Source: Saccharicrinis sp963663905 (lineage in GTDB: Bacteria > Bacteroidota > Bacteroidia > Bacteroidales > Marinilabiliaceae). Taken from it: a DNA stretch of 64,000 bases. The notes under the pieces are model-generated. The model had not been told where the DNA came from and searched no databases. It was given only the letters and a program-made list of their open reading frames with translations. The stretch is from positions 186,001 through 250,000 of the forward strand of contig CAXXQP010000001.1 of NCBI GenBank assembly GCA_963663905.2. The letters are read 5' to 3'. Position 1 is the stretch's first letter, and the number at the start of each line of letters is the position of its first letter. Both the position numbers and the translations under genes were made by a program. Positions 16,332-25,225 of this stretch are shown here, in pieces.

Positions 16332-16387
16332 CTAAATTTGATACATTGGCATATACAAAAATGCTACAGAATTGGTTTGTTGTGGTA
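16332..16387. repeat. Right copy of the 56-bp repeat flanking the AbiE region
   Basis: Matches 12940-12996 with few differences; the last 28 bp (ATGCTACAGAATTGG then TTTGTTGTGGTA) are identical. Just upstream, 16297-16350 holds two further tandem units of the CTATATACTAAA-TGATACAT type. It could be a recombination scar or a repeated regulatory sequence. Confidence 0.75.
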
Positions 16388-16433
16388 AATACGCAATCTC
16401 CTTAAATGTATCATTTATATGATATGAATTGTT

Positions 16434-16492
16434 TATACCCTATCGGGTATAAATAGGCCAATACGGCAATGAATTATACCCGAATGGGTATT
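16434..16492. promoter_or_regulatory. Pair of palindromic operators without an obvious regulator gene
   Basis: TATACCC-TATC-GGGTATA (16434-16451) and TATACCC-GAAT-GGGTATT (16475-16492) have centres 41 bp apart, about four helical turns, as for cooperative Xre/HipB-type repressors. The next gene (16608) is a phosphoesterase. No helix-turn-helix gene adjoins, so the sites may be relics of a lost module or bound by a regulator encoded elsewhere. A long AT-rich inverted repeat follows at 16522-16568. Confidence 0.6.
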
Positions 16493-16607
16493 GTCAATGC
16501 AATTATAGAATGAAACGAACATGAATTTTAATATTCTAAATTGCATACATTAGAATAATTAAAATTCATAGAGAGTTCCATCTGACAAATGAAGATATAT
16601 TTAACAG

Positions 16608-17357
16608 ATGAAAATACAGATCATTAGCGATATACATCAAGAGTTTGGATTTAATCAATTTAGTTGTGACAATGCTGACATTGTTGTGTTTGCAGGTGAT
16701 ATCAATCTTGGTGTAAAAGGAATAAGTTGGATGGTGAAAGAAATATCCAATAAGCCAGTTATATATGTATTGGGTAATCATGAATATTATAAGGGATCTT
16801 ACCCTAAAACATTGCTAAAGATTAAAGAAGTTGCAAAAGGAACAAATATTCATGTGCTAGAAAACGAATCGATAGAGATTGATGGTATAACATTCCATGG
16901 TGCTACCCTTTGGACTGATTTTTCATTATTTGGTAATCCAATTAAATATGGAATCATTTGTCAGGAGAAGATGAATGATTATAAGAAAATAAGAAGAGAT
17001 CCTTCATATTCACGCCTAAGAACCATAGATACTTTTAATCTTCATAATCAATCCATATCATGGCTTAAAAAAAGCTTAATAGAATCTAAAACCGTTACAA
17101 ATATTGTTGTAACGCACCATGCTCCCAGCATAAAGTCAGTGCCAGATCAATATAAGGAAGATCCGGTGTCTTCTGCATATGCTTCCAATTTAGAGGATTT
17201 TATTATTGAGCAAAAGCCTCAATATTGGTTTCACGGTCATGTGCATACACCTGTGAGATACAAGATTAATGAAACGGAAGTTATCTGTAATCCACATGGA
17301 TATATTGATGAGAAATATAATGGTTATGAAAAGGAACTAATTATAGAAGTAAATTAA
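16608..17357 (+). CDS. Calcineurin-like metallophosphoesterase
   Basis: 249 residues, cytoplasmic. All five metal-binding blocks are visible: SDIH (D8, H10), AGD (D31), GNHE (57-59), VVTHHAP and FHGHVHTP. Members hydrolyse phosphomono- or phosphodiesters, including cyclic nucleotides and nucleic acids; the substrate cannot be inferred. The gene stands alone downstream of the twin palindromes, which may control it, and converges on a DUF4248 gene 29 bp further on. Confidence 0.85.
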   Translation: MKIQIISDIHQEFGFNQFSCDNADIVVFAGDINLGVKGISWMVKEISNKPVIYVLGNHEYYKGSYPKTLLKIKEVAKGTNIHVLENESIEIDGITFHGATLWTDFSLFGNPIKYGIICQEKMNDYKKIRRDPSYSRLRTIDTFNLHNQSISWLKKSLIESKTVTNIVVTHHAPSIKSVPDQYKEDPVSSAYASNLEDFIIEQKPQYWFHGHVHTPVRYKINETEVICNPHGYIDEKYNGYEKELIIEVN

Positions 17358-17386
17358 AATTACCATAGCAGATCTGCAAACCGGTC

Positions 17387-17653
17387 TTAAAGCCCCTCAA
17401 ACTCTTCCTGACTAATACAAAAATGTTCCAGGATAAGCTCCAATTGTTTGTGTGTATAATAATGTGCTCTCCTATTTCTGGCTAATAAATCAAGTTTGGA
17501 GTTTAATTCCTGTGATTGTTTTATTTCTTTCCTTAATAATTGCATGGCAGAAGTTGTATTTGAACTTTGTGGGTATAGTTTTATAGCCAAATCTTGTTTT
17601 AATATTGTTCGGGGTAATATCATCGTATTGTGTTTAATATTATTCTTCATCAT
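17387..17653 (-). CDS. DUF4248 family protein, copy 1
   Basis: 88 residues; the family-like part starts at RTILKQDLAIKLYPQSSN, continues AMQLLRKEI and ends with THKQLELILEHF. This resembles DUF4248, a small family of Bacteroidetes mobile elements with unknown role. A paralogue lies at 18150-18386, about 75 percent identical over its length. The promoter region shares a 44-bp block with that of integrase 1, suggesting joint control. Confidence 0.65.
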   Translation of the reverse strand: MMKNNIKHNTMILPRTILKQDLAIKLYPQSSNTTSAMQLLRKEIKQSQELNSKLDLLARNRRAHYYTHKQLELILEHFCISQEEFEGL

Positions 17654-17701
17654 TTTGATGGCTGTAAAATTATATTATAAATCACAAAATGAGTTATTTA
17701 T

Positions 17702-17745
17702 AGCTATGCCAAATCGCGTCATAACTAAGCCAATTCAAGACAAAT
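17702..17745 (-). promoter_or_regulatory. Copy of the integrase-1 operator-like block
   Basis: Contains CATAACTAAGCCAATTC and AGACAAAT and aligns over about 44 bp with 6404-6446. It sits 49-92 bp upstream of the DUF4248 start, the same arrangement as at integrase 1. Confidence 0.5.
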
Positions 17746-17791
17746 AGAAGTTTTTTAAGTTTTTTGCTCCACACGCTCTATAAAATCTCAT

Positions 17792-18004
17792 GAAAGCACT
17801 GAAAATATACTCTTAATAAATGATTGTTTTTTCTTAGAGTACTATAATTATTGTTTTCATATTGGCGGTGATTTGAGCAAAGTATGATTAAAATTTACAA
17901 AGCCTTTTGAAAGTGCTCATGTGGATTAGATAAGTCCTCAAAAAGCACGCTTAATATACTCTACAAAATGGACAAAGATCTTAAAAGCAAGCGCAATATA
18001 TTCT
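17792..18004. repeat. Iteron-like 22-bp direct repeats
   Basis: Three related 22-mers start at 17792, 17941 and 17983, with consensus AAAAGCA-C/A-GC, two variable bases, then AATATACTCT. The last two are exactly 42 bp apart, four helical turns. They lie in the only large gap between the DUF4248 genes (17654-18149), which has no coding potential. A replication or control region is possible. Confidence 0.5.
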
Positions 18005-18149
18005 GGATATAGTCTGTATATACACTGAAAGTACTCTGAAGCATAAAAATGCACTCAAAAGCTATCTGTTTATTGGTGTTGATAGTGCTTTTAAGCTTGT
18101 TTTCGCAAGTTTTTCAGTACATTTTACCATGATTTCCCAAAAGAAGTTC

Positions 18150-18386
18150 TTATAACAACTCAAATTCTTCCTGACTGATACAAAAATGTTCGAGGATAAC
18201 CTCCAACTCTTTGTGTGTATAATAATGGGCTCGTTTATTTCTTGTCAACAATTCAAGTCTATTATTTAATTCTGGTGAAAGTTTTATTTCTTTCCGGAGC
18301 AGCTGCATCGCTGCATTAATATTTGAGCTTTGTGGATATAATTTAATGGCCAAATCTTGTTTCAATATCGTTCTTCTAAATTTCAT
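18150..18386 (-). CDS. DUF4248 family protein, copy 2
   Basis: 78 residues, closely similar to the protein at 17387-17653 (RRTILKQDLAIKLYPQSSN, RNKRAHYYTHKELEVILEHF) but without its N-terminal extension and with a different upstream region. The pair arose by duplication within the element core. Function unknown; the helical, basic protein may bind DNA. Confidence 0.65.
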   Translation of the reverse strand: MKFRRTILKQDLAIKLYPQSSNINAAMQLLRKEIKLSPELNNRLELLTRNKRAHYYTHKELEVILEHFCISQEEFELL

Positions 18387-18464
18387 TTTAGTGAGTCATT
18401 TTTGCATTTTTCTGATTCAATTATAGAGAAATAGAATGCAATTTCAAAAGGAATGTAGAACATG

Positions 18465-18687
18465 GTAATAAATAGTAATAAAAGTAAAAACCTTTGATTT
18501 TTAGATAGTAACAAATAGCAGTAAAAAGAAAAATACCAAGAATTATAAGTGTGATGTAATTTGGTCTGTATTCAATAATATTTACTTGCGCTCAATTAAA
18601 AACCATTAAAACGATAAAATACGTTACGGAACGTTCTTTTACTACCATTTACTCGCATTTACTATCAGATACTATCTTTTACTATAA
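18465..18687. repeat. 10-bp-phased TTTACT repeat array upstream of the primase operon
   Basis: Five consecutive 10-bp units at 18638-18687: TTTACTACCA, TTTACTCGCA, TTTACTATCA, GATACTATCT, TTTACTATAA. The opposite-strand version (GTAATAAATA, GTAATAAAAG) occurs at 18465-18484, with further AGTAA boxes to about 18530. Helical-phase spacing points to cooperative protein binding, as in iterons of an origin or an operator of the downstream HTH gene. No gene lies between 18387 and 18753. Confidence 0.6.
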
Positions 18688-18753
18688 CGTGAGTGTACCG
18701 TGTTGCTTAGGTTTGACGAAATAAAATTTAATAACAATTTAAATCGTATAAAA

Positions 18754-19035
18754 ATGAGTAAGACAGTTGTAATTGTAGATGAGCATCTCTTTAATAAGTT
18801 AATGGGTAAGATCGACCATATTAACGATAAAATTGATAGTATCAGTGTTGCAAAGAATGATGGTTTTAAAGATCGTTGGTATGTTACCGAAGAAGTTTGC
18901 AAACTATTAAATGTGAGTAGACGCACCCTTCAAACCATGCGTGATAATAAAATCATTGCCTTTAAGAAAACAGGACGTAAAATTTATTACAAAGCTTCTG
19001 ATATTGAATCGTATCTGGAAAGTATTAATGGATAA
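18754..19035 (+). CDS. Helix-turn-helix DNA-binding protein (excisionase-like)
   Basis: 93 residues from ATG 18754 (MSKTVVIVDEHLF). The C-terminal half has a MerR/Xis-type winged helix: YVTEEVCKLLNVSRRTLQ, then KTGRKIYYKASDIESYL. Such proteins open the mobilisation or replication operon of Bacteroidetes integrative elements. Its stop overlaps the start of the DUF3987 gene by 8 bp, so the two are co-translated. The phased repeats at 18638 would be a natural binding site. Confidence 0.8.
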   Translation: MSKTVVIVDEHLFNKLMGKIDHINDKIDSISVAKNDGFKDRWYVTEEVCKLLNVSRRTLQTMRDNKIIAFKKTGRKIYYKASDIESYLESING

Positions 19036-20401
19036 TTCTTTGCGTATGGAATCAATTGAAAAAGAAACAACAGAATTGGGGCGGTCGCATCTTACATTTG
19101 GTAAGATGTCACTTCAAGAAGCCAATTTAAGATTGAAAACAGCTGAGGAATCTGAATTTCCATTAAGTATATTTCCAAAGTTTATTCAGGATACCATTAT
19201 TGAATTGTATGACAATGGAAATTATAACATCGATTATACAGCTGTAAGTGTTTTTACAGCTCTAGCCGGAATCATTGGTAATTCGTATCATTTACGTAAA
19301 CATATTGAGTGGATAGAAAACCCATCTATGTGGGTGGTGTTGGTCGGTAAGTCAGGACAAAACAAAAGTGCTCCCTTAAAAACAGCTTTTAAAGCTATCA
19401 AAAATCTGCAAAAGCAATACGACCAGGAATATGAATCAACCATAGCCAATTATGATCCTGATTTAGGAGAAAAGAAACCAACCAAGAAAAAGCTGTATTC
19501 AACAGATCCAACTTTTGAGGCTCTGATTAATATGCATAAGCAGAATCCCAATGGATTAATCTTAATGCCGGATGAGTTTAAGAGTTTCATATTAAACTTG
19601 ATTGGTTATAGCGGAACTTCAAAGCAAAGTCAGTTTCTATCTATCTGGGATGGGGCTCCAATATCACTAGACCGTAAAGAGGCAGAAAGTTCTTCGTTGA
19701 GTATGCCTTGCGTATCAATTATAGGAAGTATCCAAGATGATGTGATTGCATCCTTTAAGGCCAAGGATATAAAGGACGGTTTTTTTGAAAGGATTCTTTT
19801 TGCCATTCCCTTAAAAATGGAGAAGAAAATAATTGGAAGAAAGAATCCGGATGATTATCTGGTTGAAAAATTTCATTCAAGAATGAAAGCTCTGATGGAT
19901 AAAGTCCATGAGAGTATTAATACGATAGAGTTACCATTATCTGAAAAGGCAGAGGACTTGTTTATTGATGAAGTAAACAAACATGTAAAGCCATCCAATA
20001 AGGATGCAACCATATCAGGAATCCTGTCAAAACTGGACAGATATATATTACGGTTTGCCCTGGTCCTTGAAGTCTCCAATAGCTTTTTTGAAGGGCAGCC
20101 GATTAAGCATATAAGTATGGATTCAATGAAAAAAGCCATTATGCTTAAGGATTACTTCTTTGCTAATGCATTAAAGCTAAATCACATGGTTTTAAATGTG
20201 TATGAGGATAATTCAAAGGAAGGTAAGGTTTTTCAGGTTCTAAAAAAGATTGGCAAACGGGAATTTACCAACAAAGAATTTATTGAGATGGCCAATAAAC
20301 TCAATATAGCCAAAGAATCATACGCTTACCAATTGCTGAGCAATACAAAACTGGCGCATAAGAAACAGAAAGGTGTGTATGAAACTGATGTGCTCAATTA
20401 A
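19028..20401 (+). CDS. DUF3987 protein (mobile-element replication ATPase/primase helper)
   Basis: 457 residues from ATG 19028, chosen because it overlaps the preceding stop. A Walker-A-like loop GKSGQNKS and a Walker-B-like LILMPDEF are visible, followed by a helical C-terminus with a winged-helix-like end (REFTNKEFIEMANK). DUF3987 proteins accompany primases in mobilisable elements and satellites and are thought to act as helicase-type ATPases. With the HTH and DUF6371 genes it forms the core replication set of this element. Confidence 0.8.
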   Translation: MDNSLRMESIEKETTELGRSHLTFGKMSLQEANLRLKTAEESEFPLSIFPKFIQDTIIELYDNGNYNIDYTAVSVFTALAGIIGNSYHLRKHIEWIENPSMWVVLVGKSGQNKSAPLKTAFKAIKNLQKQYDQEYESTIANYDPDLGEKKPTKKKLYSTDPTFEALINMHKQNPNGLILMPDEFKSFILNLIGYSGTSKQSQFLSIWDGAPISLDRKEAESSSLSMPCVSIIGSIQDDVIASFKAKDIKDGFFERILFAIPLKMEKKIIGRKNPDDYLVEKFHSRMKALMDKVHESINTIELPLSEKAEDLFIDEVNKHVKPSNKDATISGILSKLDRYILRFALVLEVSNSFFEGQPIKHISMDSMKKAIMLKDYFFANALKLNHMVLNVYEDNSKEGKVFQVLKKIGKREFTNKEFIEMANKLNIAKESYAYQLLSNTKLAHKKQKGVYETDVLN

Positions 20402-20445
20402 CCTTACTACATCTATAAAGGTTCAAAGTAAAAATATGGAATACT

Positions 20446-20645
20446 GTAGAGTTTGCGGAGTTATGGAGTTTGACTGATTCATAGGTCTTTATGTGTGGAG
20501 TTTGTGTGTAGTAACTGTGTAGTTCAAAATTTGGAGAAATGATTAATAGTAACATCAAAATTTATAAAATTGTGGAGTGAGTGTAGTTGTATGGAGCAGT
20601 AAGTGCTTGAAAAACAACAATCCTCCACAACTCCATCAACTCCAC
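20446..20645. repeat. TGGAG-rich inverted repeat between the DUF3987 and DUF6371 genes
   Basis: GAGTTTGCGGAGTTATGGAG near 20449 and, inverted, CTCCACAACTCCATCAACTC at 20623-20642 are similar arrays of GGAGTT-type units. They enclose about 150 bp with more TGTGGAG copies. It could be a folded leader RNA, an origin or a primase recognition site. No gene is seen in the gap. Confidence 0.5.
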
Positions 20646-20667
20646 TAAAACAAGAAAACTTTTCTTT

Positions 20668-21645
20668 ATGTCAGATATCCGTTATTCATTGGAAAAATAT
20701 AAAGGACGGTCAACCAGATATTATTGTCCGAAATGTCATCAAAGGACTTTTACCAGATATGTCGATAATCATACCAACAAGCATTTGTCTGATTATTCCG
20801 GAAGATGTAACCGGGTAGAAAAATGTGGTTACCATTTTACCCCTAAGATGTATTTTGAGAAAACTGGATATGAACCAGATGATTGCTGTACACCGGCCTC
20901 TAAGCCAAAACCTATCATCAAACAACCTTCATGTATCGACAAGAAGCTAATGCAAGCTTCCCTTGCCAACTATCACCAAAATGACTTTGCTATCGGCTTG
21001 ACTAAATACTTTCCTGAATATTTGGTTTTGGAAGTATTAAAGAGGTATTATGTAGGCACTGCCAAAGGGAATAAAACTATATTTTGGCAAGTCAACCGTT
21101 TGGGAGAAGTTCGAACAGGTAAGGTCATGCAGTATAATTCAGCTACACTAAAGCGAGTAGGTCATATTAATTGGGTACATCATATCACAAAGCAAAAAAA
21201 CTTCAATTTAAAACAAGTATTCTTTGGCGCTCACCTGCTTATTGACAAATCAAGACCAGTTGCTATTGCCGAAGGAGAAAAGAATGCCATATTCGGAGCA
21301 CTGTATTATCCGCAATACAATTGGGTTGCTGTTGGTTCTATTGAAATGCTGAATGTACAAAAGCTAAATGCCCTCCGAGGTTACCAGGTTGCCTTATTTC
21401 CTGATAAAGGGAAAGCATTTGAAAAGTGGAGTAAGATAGCTGAAAGCGCTTGCTTTGATGTTCATGTAAATACGGTTCTGGAGAATACAGACTTAAAAGA
21501 AGGCGATGATATTGCAGATTTGGTTATCTCTATCAAAACGGAACAGTATCTGGCAGGTCCAGAAGTTCTAATTGATAAGTTTAAGAGGAAAAACAAGTAC
21601 TTGGGTTTATTGATAGAGAAGTTTGATTTGTGTGTTACTGCTTAA
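20668..21645 (+). CDS. DUF6371 protein (toprim-like primase of mobile elements)
   Basis: 325 residues. An N-terminal zinc-binding region has YYCPKC (C20, C23) and cysteines near 47 and 53. The central part carries the toprim-like motifs AIAEGEKNAIFGA (catalytic Glu) and ALFPDKG (Asp), as expected for DnaG-type primase relatives. DUF6371 commonly follows DUF3987 in Bacteroidetes elements, as here. It likely primes replication of the excised element. Confidence 0.8.
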   Translation: MSDIRYSLEKYKGRSTRYYCPKCHQRTFTRYVDNHTNKHLSDYSGRCNRVEKCGYHFTPKMYFEKTGYEPDDCCTPASKPKPIIKQPSCIDKKLMQASLANYHQNDFAIGLTKYFPEYLVLEVLKRYYVGTAKGNKTIFWQVNRLGEVRTGKVMQYNSATLKRVGHINWVHHITKQKNFNLKQVFFGAHLLIDKSRPVAIAEGEKNAIFGALYYPQYNWVAVGSIEMLNVQKLNALRGYQVALFPDKGKAFEKWSKIAESACFDVHVNTVLENTDLKEGDDIADLVISIKTEQYLAGPEVLIDKFKRKNKYLGLLIEKFDLCVTA

Positions 21646-22041
21646 TCTCTATTTGATACTTATGCTTGGTCATAGAGTAAATAACTAGTCTTTTTTTGAG
21701 GATAAAATATTCATAATGTAATGTATAAATGAAACAAAAGTATAATTAAGAAACGTGAAGCCTATTTAAGCGATATTAGGCATGCAAGATGTCATCAAAC
21801 ATGCAGATGATTATTTTTCAACTGCTGTCTCCTGAGGTAGGCAGCCTGTTGAAACCATGTTTCGTTGCTTATTCAGAAAACAGATAGTTGAAAGGCAAGT
21901 AAAGTTACATCTACTAAAAACTTGAATGTACATACCTTTGGTAAAATACCTGCTACTTAACTCTTGAGTCGAATAATTAATAGTATTAACCACATTTGTT
22001 CAATTATTATCAGTATCTTTTATAATTAAAGAATCTACAAA
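21646..22041. other. Gene-free spacer between the replication core and the stress block
   Basis: Nothing convincing seen: no conserved open frame, repeat or terminator. It marks a change of content from mobile-element functions to metabolic cargo. Confidence 0.4.
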
Positions 22042-23514
22042 ATGAAAGTATCTGTCAACAGAAAAAATATCACTTTTAGTCCTGATCCAAGTCGCGTAAT
22101 TGCACGTTTTATGTTTACAAGTGAAGAACGTGCTATCAATATCATTCGCTTTGTTTTGGATATGGACGAGAAAGATGCTGCGTTTGCATTGCAGCAGACT
22201 TTAAGGGATTATTCGATGCGACATAGAAACATCTCGAAGATATTTGAGAAACACTTTAATCTAGTCGCTCATATATTGCTTTATATGCGAATAGAGCCAG
22301 ATACAATTGCTTTTTCTACTAAAATTTTAATTGGATCTTATTTTACAATGGAATATTCCATTGAATCTGCAGCATTCTTTAATCCTTCTATGGTGGATCA
22401 TCCTGATCAAACTGAAATAGGACATGACCAGAAAAGAGTAATTATTAGTTTTAGAGCAACGGGAGAAGGGCATATATCGTCTATTGTTTTTAGGACAGGG
22501 GTACTAAGTAAAAGTGAGCATATTACATTGGAGCCCATTGGTAATATGTTAGAGGAGGCAGAATACATATGGAGGTACACCTACGAAAAAGAAGCTTTTG
22601 CTCGTAAAATTGAAGAGATGCAAGAGTTTCATAGCATTATCCCTCCCGAATTGATTTTAGATAAGTTGAACGATCAATTTACCTATGGGGAATTGCATAA
22701 GTGTATTAACGAAACCAGAACATCTGTACATTTGGCAAAAGATAAAGAATATCTATATAATCAAATAATTTGGTTGGCATCATCACATTACGAGCTTCAG
22801 TTTTCATTAGATACCAACATCTCCGAACGCGTAATCTTTCCGGTATCGGCCAACGAAAAAAATGGTATTGAGGATGCGCGTTTTGTTAAATTTAAAGATG
22901 AAGATAATAAAGTAACATACTATGCAACTTATACAGCCTTTGATGGAACCACCATTCTTCCTAAACTCCTTGAAACAGAGGATTTTTATCATTTTAAAGT
23001 GAGCCCGCTGCATGGAGAGATTGCCCAAAATAAAGGAATGGCACTGTTTCCTCGAAAAGTGAATGGCAAATATGCGATGCTTTGTCGCATTGATGGCGTT
23101 AATAATTACATTGCATTTTCTGATAGTATTACCGTTTGGCGGGAAGCAAAAATATTGCAGCAACCTAAATACTCATGGGAACTTATTCAAATGGGTAATT
23201 GCGGCTCACCTATTGAAACTGAAGATGGCTGGTTGGTTATAACACATGGGGTGGGGCCAATGCGCGAATATGTTTTGGGAGCAGCATTGTACGATTTAAA
23301 TAATCCTGAAATTGAAATAGGAAGATCAAAGACCCCACTTTTAATACCCAATTCCGAAGAAAGAGAAGGTTATGTTCCAAATGTAGTATACTCTTGTGGT
23401 TCAATGGTGCACAATAATGAATTAATTATACCGTACGCCATGTCAGATTATTCCTCTACTTATGCATCTGTAAATTTAAAAGAACTTCTGAGTGAATTAA
23501 AAAAAACAAAGTAA
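22042..23514 (+). CDS. GH130 family glycoside phosphorylase or hydrolase with N-terminal extension
   Basis: 490 residues. About 190 residues, not part of the usual catalytic core, precede a five-blade propeller. GH130 signatures: NGIEDARFVKF (catalytic Asp), TAFDGT, GMALFPRKVNGKY, NCGSPIETEDGWLVITHG and YVPNVVYSCG. GH130 enzymes split beta-1,2- or beta-1,4-mannosides, mostly by phosphorolysis. No signal peptide, so cytoplasmic. Together with the second GH130 and two GT4 enzymes nearby it suggests turnover of an internal mannose glycan. Confidence 0.88.
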   Translation: MKVSVNRKNITFSPDPSRVIARFMFTSEERAINIIRFVLDMDEKDAAFALQQTLRDYSMRHRNISKIFEKHFNLVAHILLYMRIEPDTIAFSTKILIGSYFTMEYSIESAAFFNPSMVDHPDQTEIGHDQKRVIISFRATGEGHISSIVFRTGVLSKSEHITLEPIGNMLEEAEYIWRYTYEKEAFARKIEEMQEFHSIIPPELILDKLNDQFTYGELHKCINETRTSVHLAKDKEYLYNQIIWLASSHYELQFSLDTNISERVIFPVSANEKNGIEDARFVKFKDEDNKVTYYATYTAFDGTTILPKLLETEDFYHFKVSPLHGEIAQNKGMALFPRKVNGKYAMLCRIDGVNNYIAFSDSITVWREAKILQQPKYSWELIQMGNCGSPIETEDGWLVITHGVGPMREYVLGAALYDLNNPEIEIGRSKTPLLIPNSEEREGYVPNVVYSCGSMVHNNELIIPYAMSDYSSTYASVNLKELLSELKKTK

Positions 23515-23561
23515 TACCAATACATAACCTACACATTAATTTACAATTTATTTAGCTTTTA

Positions 23562-24779
23562 ATGAATGTATTACTAGATATAGGATTATTACTTATTCTG
23601 GGTTATTCTGCAGGATGGATGCTGAATAAAATAGGTCTTCCTAAAGTTGTAGGTTATATTTTGGTCGGAGTGGCCTTAAGTCCAAATTCATTACATTTAA
23701 TTGAGCATGACACCATTGAAACAACAGAACCTTTAATGGATATCTGTTTGGCTTTTATTGCTTTTGAAGTAGGTGGAGCATTAAAGTGGTCCAAAATAAA
23801 AAAACACGAAAGAGAAATAGTGAATATTACCATATTGGCAAGTATTATTCCATTTATATTCATCACTCTTGGTGTATATACTTTTGGCTTTATATTTCCT
23901 ACATTATTACCTTTTGGTTTCATAGGTAACTTATCTTTAGCTTTGTTATTAGGAGTTCTTGCAAGTCCAACCGCCCCTGCTGCAACCATTGCAGTAATAC
24001 ATCAATATAAAGCAAGAGGAAAGGTGACGGATACTATTATGGGAGTAGTTGCTTTAGATGATGCAGTAGGTATAATTCTATTTAGTATTGTATTCAGTAT
24101 ACTTTCCATGTATTTAGGTGATCAAAAAATAGTTGAAAATGCGCACTTAAACTCTGTATATCGAATTTCAATGGCTATTTTCTTAGGTGCAGGAGTAGCT
24201 TTATTTATGAATTTCCTTTCAAAAATATTACAAGTTAAAACAGAAGGGCAATGGATTATTATTATTACTTCTATGTTAATCCTATGCTTGGGAATATGCA
24301 GGATGTTGCAAGTGGATGAATTGTTGGCCAATATGACAATGGGCCTTATGATTGTAAATAGAAGCAGTCAGCATACTAAAATTTTCAAAGTAGTGGAGCG
24401 ATATACCGAAGAATTAATCTTTCTTATTTTTTTTCTACTAAGTGGCTTGCATCTTGACTTTGCAACAATACCACAATCCATATTTTTAATAAGTATTTTT
24501 GTTGGCCTTCGTATTGCAGGTAAGTATATTGGTACAAACCTTGGGGCACGCTCAGCTAAGGCCGATAAATCAATACGCAAGTACACAGCAGGAGGACTAA
24601 TACCACAGGCGGGTATTGTAATCGGATTAGTACTAAGTATTAGTCAAAATGAAATTTTTTCAGATATTTCAGAAGTGCTTTTAACTACCATAATAGGAGC
24701 AACCATTATTAATGAATTAATTGGCCCCATTATTACAAAGTTTACTTTAAAAAAATCTGGGGAAATAAAAGGAGAGTAA
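23562..24779 (+). CDS. CPA2-type cation:proton antiporter 1
   Basis: 405 residues with about 12 membrane helices and the Na/H-exchanger fold. Conserved ion-path segments: ASPTAPAATIAVI and VALDDAVGIILF, the adjacent Asp pair being the likely ion-binding site. No cytoplasmic TrkA/RCK domain. It would exchange Na+ or K+ for H+ across the inner membrane. It follows the GH130 gene by 47 bp, so it is probably co-transcribed, and belongs with the second antiporter at 27229. Confidence 0.88.
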   Translation: MNVLLDIGLLLILGYSAGWMLNKIGLPKVVGYILVGVALSPNSLHLIEHDTIETTEPLMDICLAFIAFEVGGALKWSKIKKHEREIVNITILASIIPFIFITLGVYTFGFIFPTLLPFGFIGNLSLALLLGVLASPTAPAATIAVIHQYKARGKVTDTIMGVVALDDAVGIILFSIVFSILSMYLGDQKIVENAHLNSVYRISMAIFLGAGVALFMNFLSKILQVKTEGQWIIIITSMLILCLGICRMLQVDELLANMTMGLMIVNRSSQHTKIFKVVERYTEELIFLIFFLLSGLHLDFATIPQSIFLISIFVGLRIAGKYIGTNLGARSAKADKSIRKYTAGGLIPQAGIVIGLVLSISQNEIFSDISEVLLTTIIGATIINELIGPIITKFTLKKSGEIKGE

Positions 24780-25050
24780 TCATTTCGGTTTCACCTGCAT
24801 TTCTTTCTATCCTATACAATTCGTTATTATATTCTTAAGGTTGATTTATAATACATAAAATGTGTGAATCTTATAACTTATTCTCAGTATTGTGTAATGC
24901 TTTAGGGCATCAAGAGACTTAACTTTATAATGTTTAAATATAAATTATAAAATTATCAATTAACTAAATAGCCACTGATATTTATTTTTCACGAGAGAGA
25001 GTCATTAATTTGACTGGCTTTATCTAGTATTGATATTAAAATTTACAGAG

Positions 25051-25203
25051 ATGAAATATTTACTTTATATCATCACCTTCTTACTTTTAGTTATTTGGGG
25101 GATAATATATTGGGGATTTAATTCTTCCTCAAGTGTTCATTTTTTGCTCTTAATGGCTGGAATTGTATTGTTGGCGAGAATTGTTTTTGATAAAAAATTA
25201 TAG
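25051..25203 (+). CDS. Small lmo0937-like membrane protein
   Basis: 50 residues: MKYLLYIITFLLLVIWGI, a short polar loop (GFNSSSS) and a second helix ending in RIVFDKKL. The two-helix layout and length match the lmo0937 family, which is stress-associated in many bacteria though of unknown function. It is 22 bp upstream of the Hsp20 start, consistent with one stress-induced transcript. Confidence 0.75.
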   Translation: MKYLLYIITFLLLVIWGIIYWGFNSSSSVHFLLLMAGIVLLARIVFDKKL

Positions 25204-25225
25204 TATTAATTTAAAAATAGAAGCT

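Noticed and set aside
18941..19027. Upstream start for the DUF3987 gene
   Set aside because: These codons lie inside the coding region of the HTH gene; the ATG at 19028 overlapping its stop is the normal coupled start.
20603..20818. 71-codon frame overlapping the DUF6371 start
   Set aside because: It runs in another frame over the zinc-binding region of DUF6371, which is clearly the coding frame.
22807..23163. 118-codon minus-strand frame inside the first GH130 gene
   Set aside because: It is antisense to well-conserved GH130 motifs and has no features of its own.
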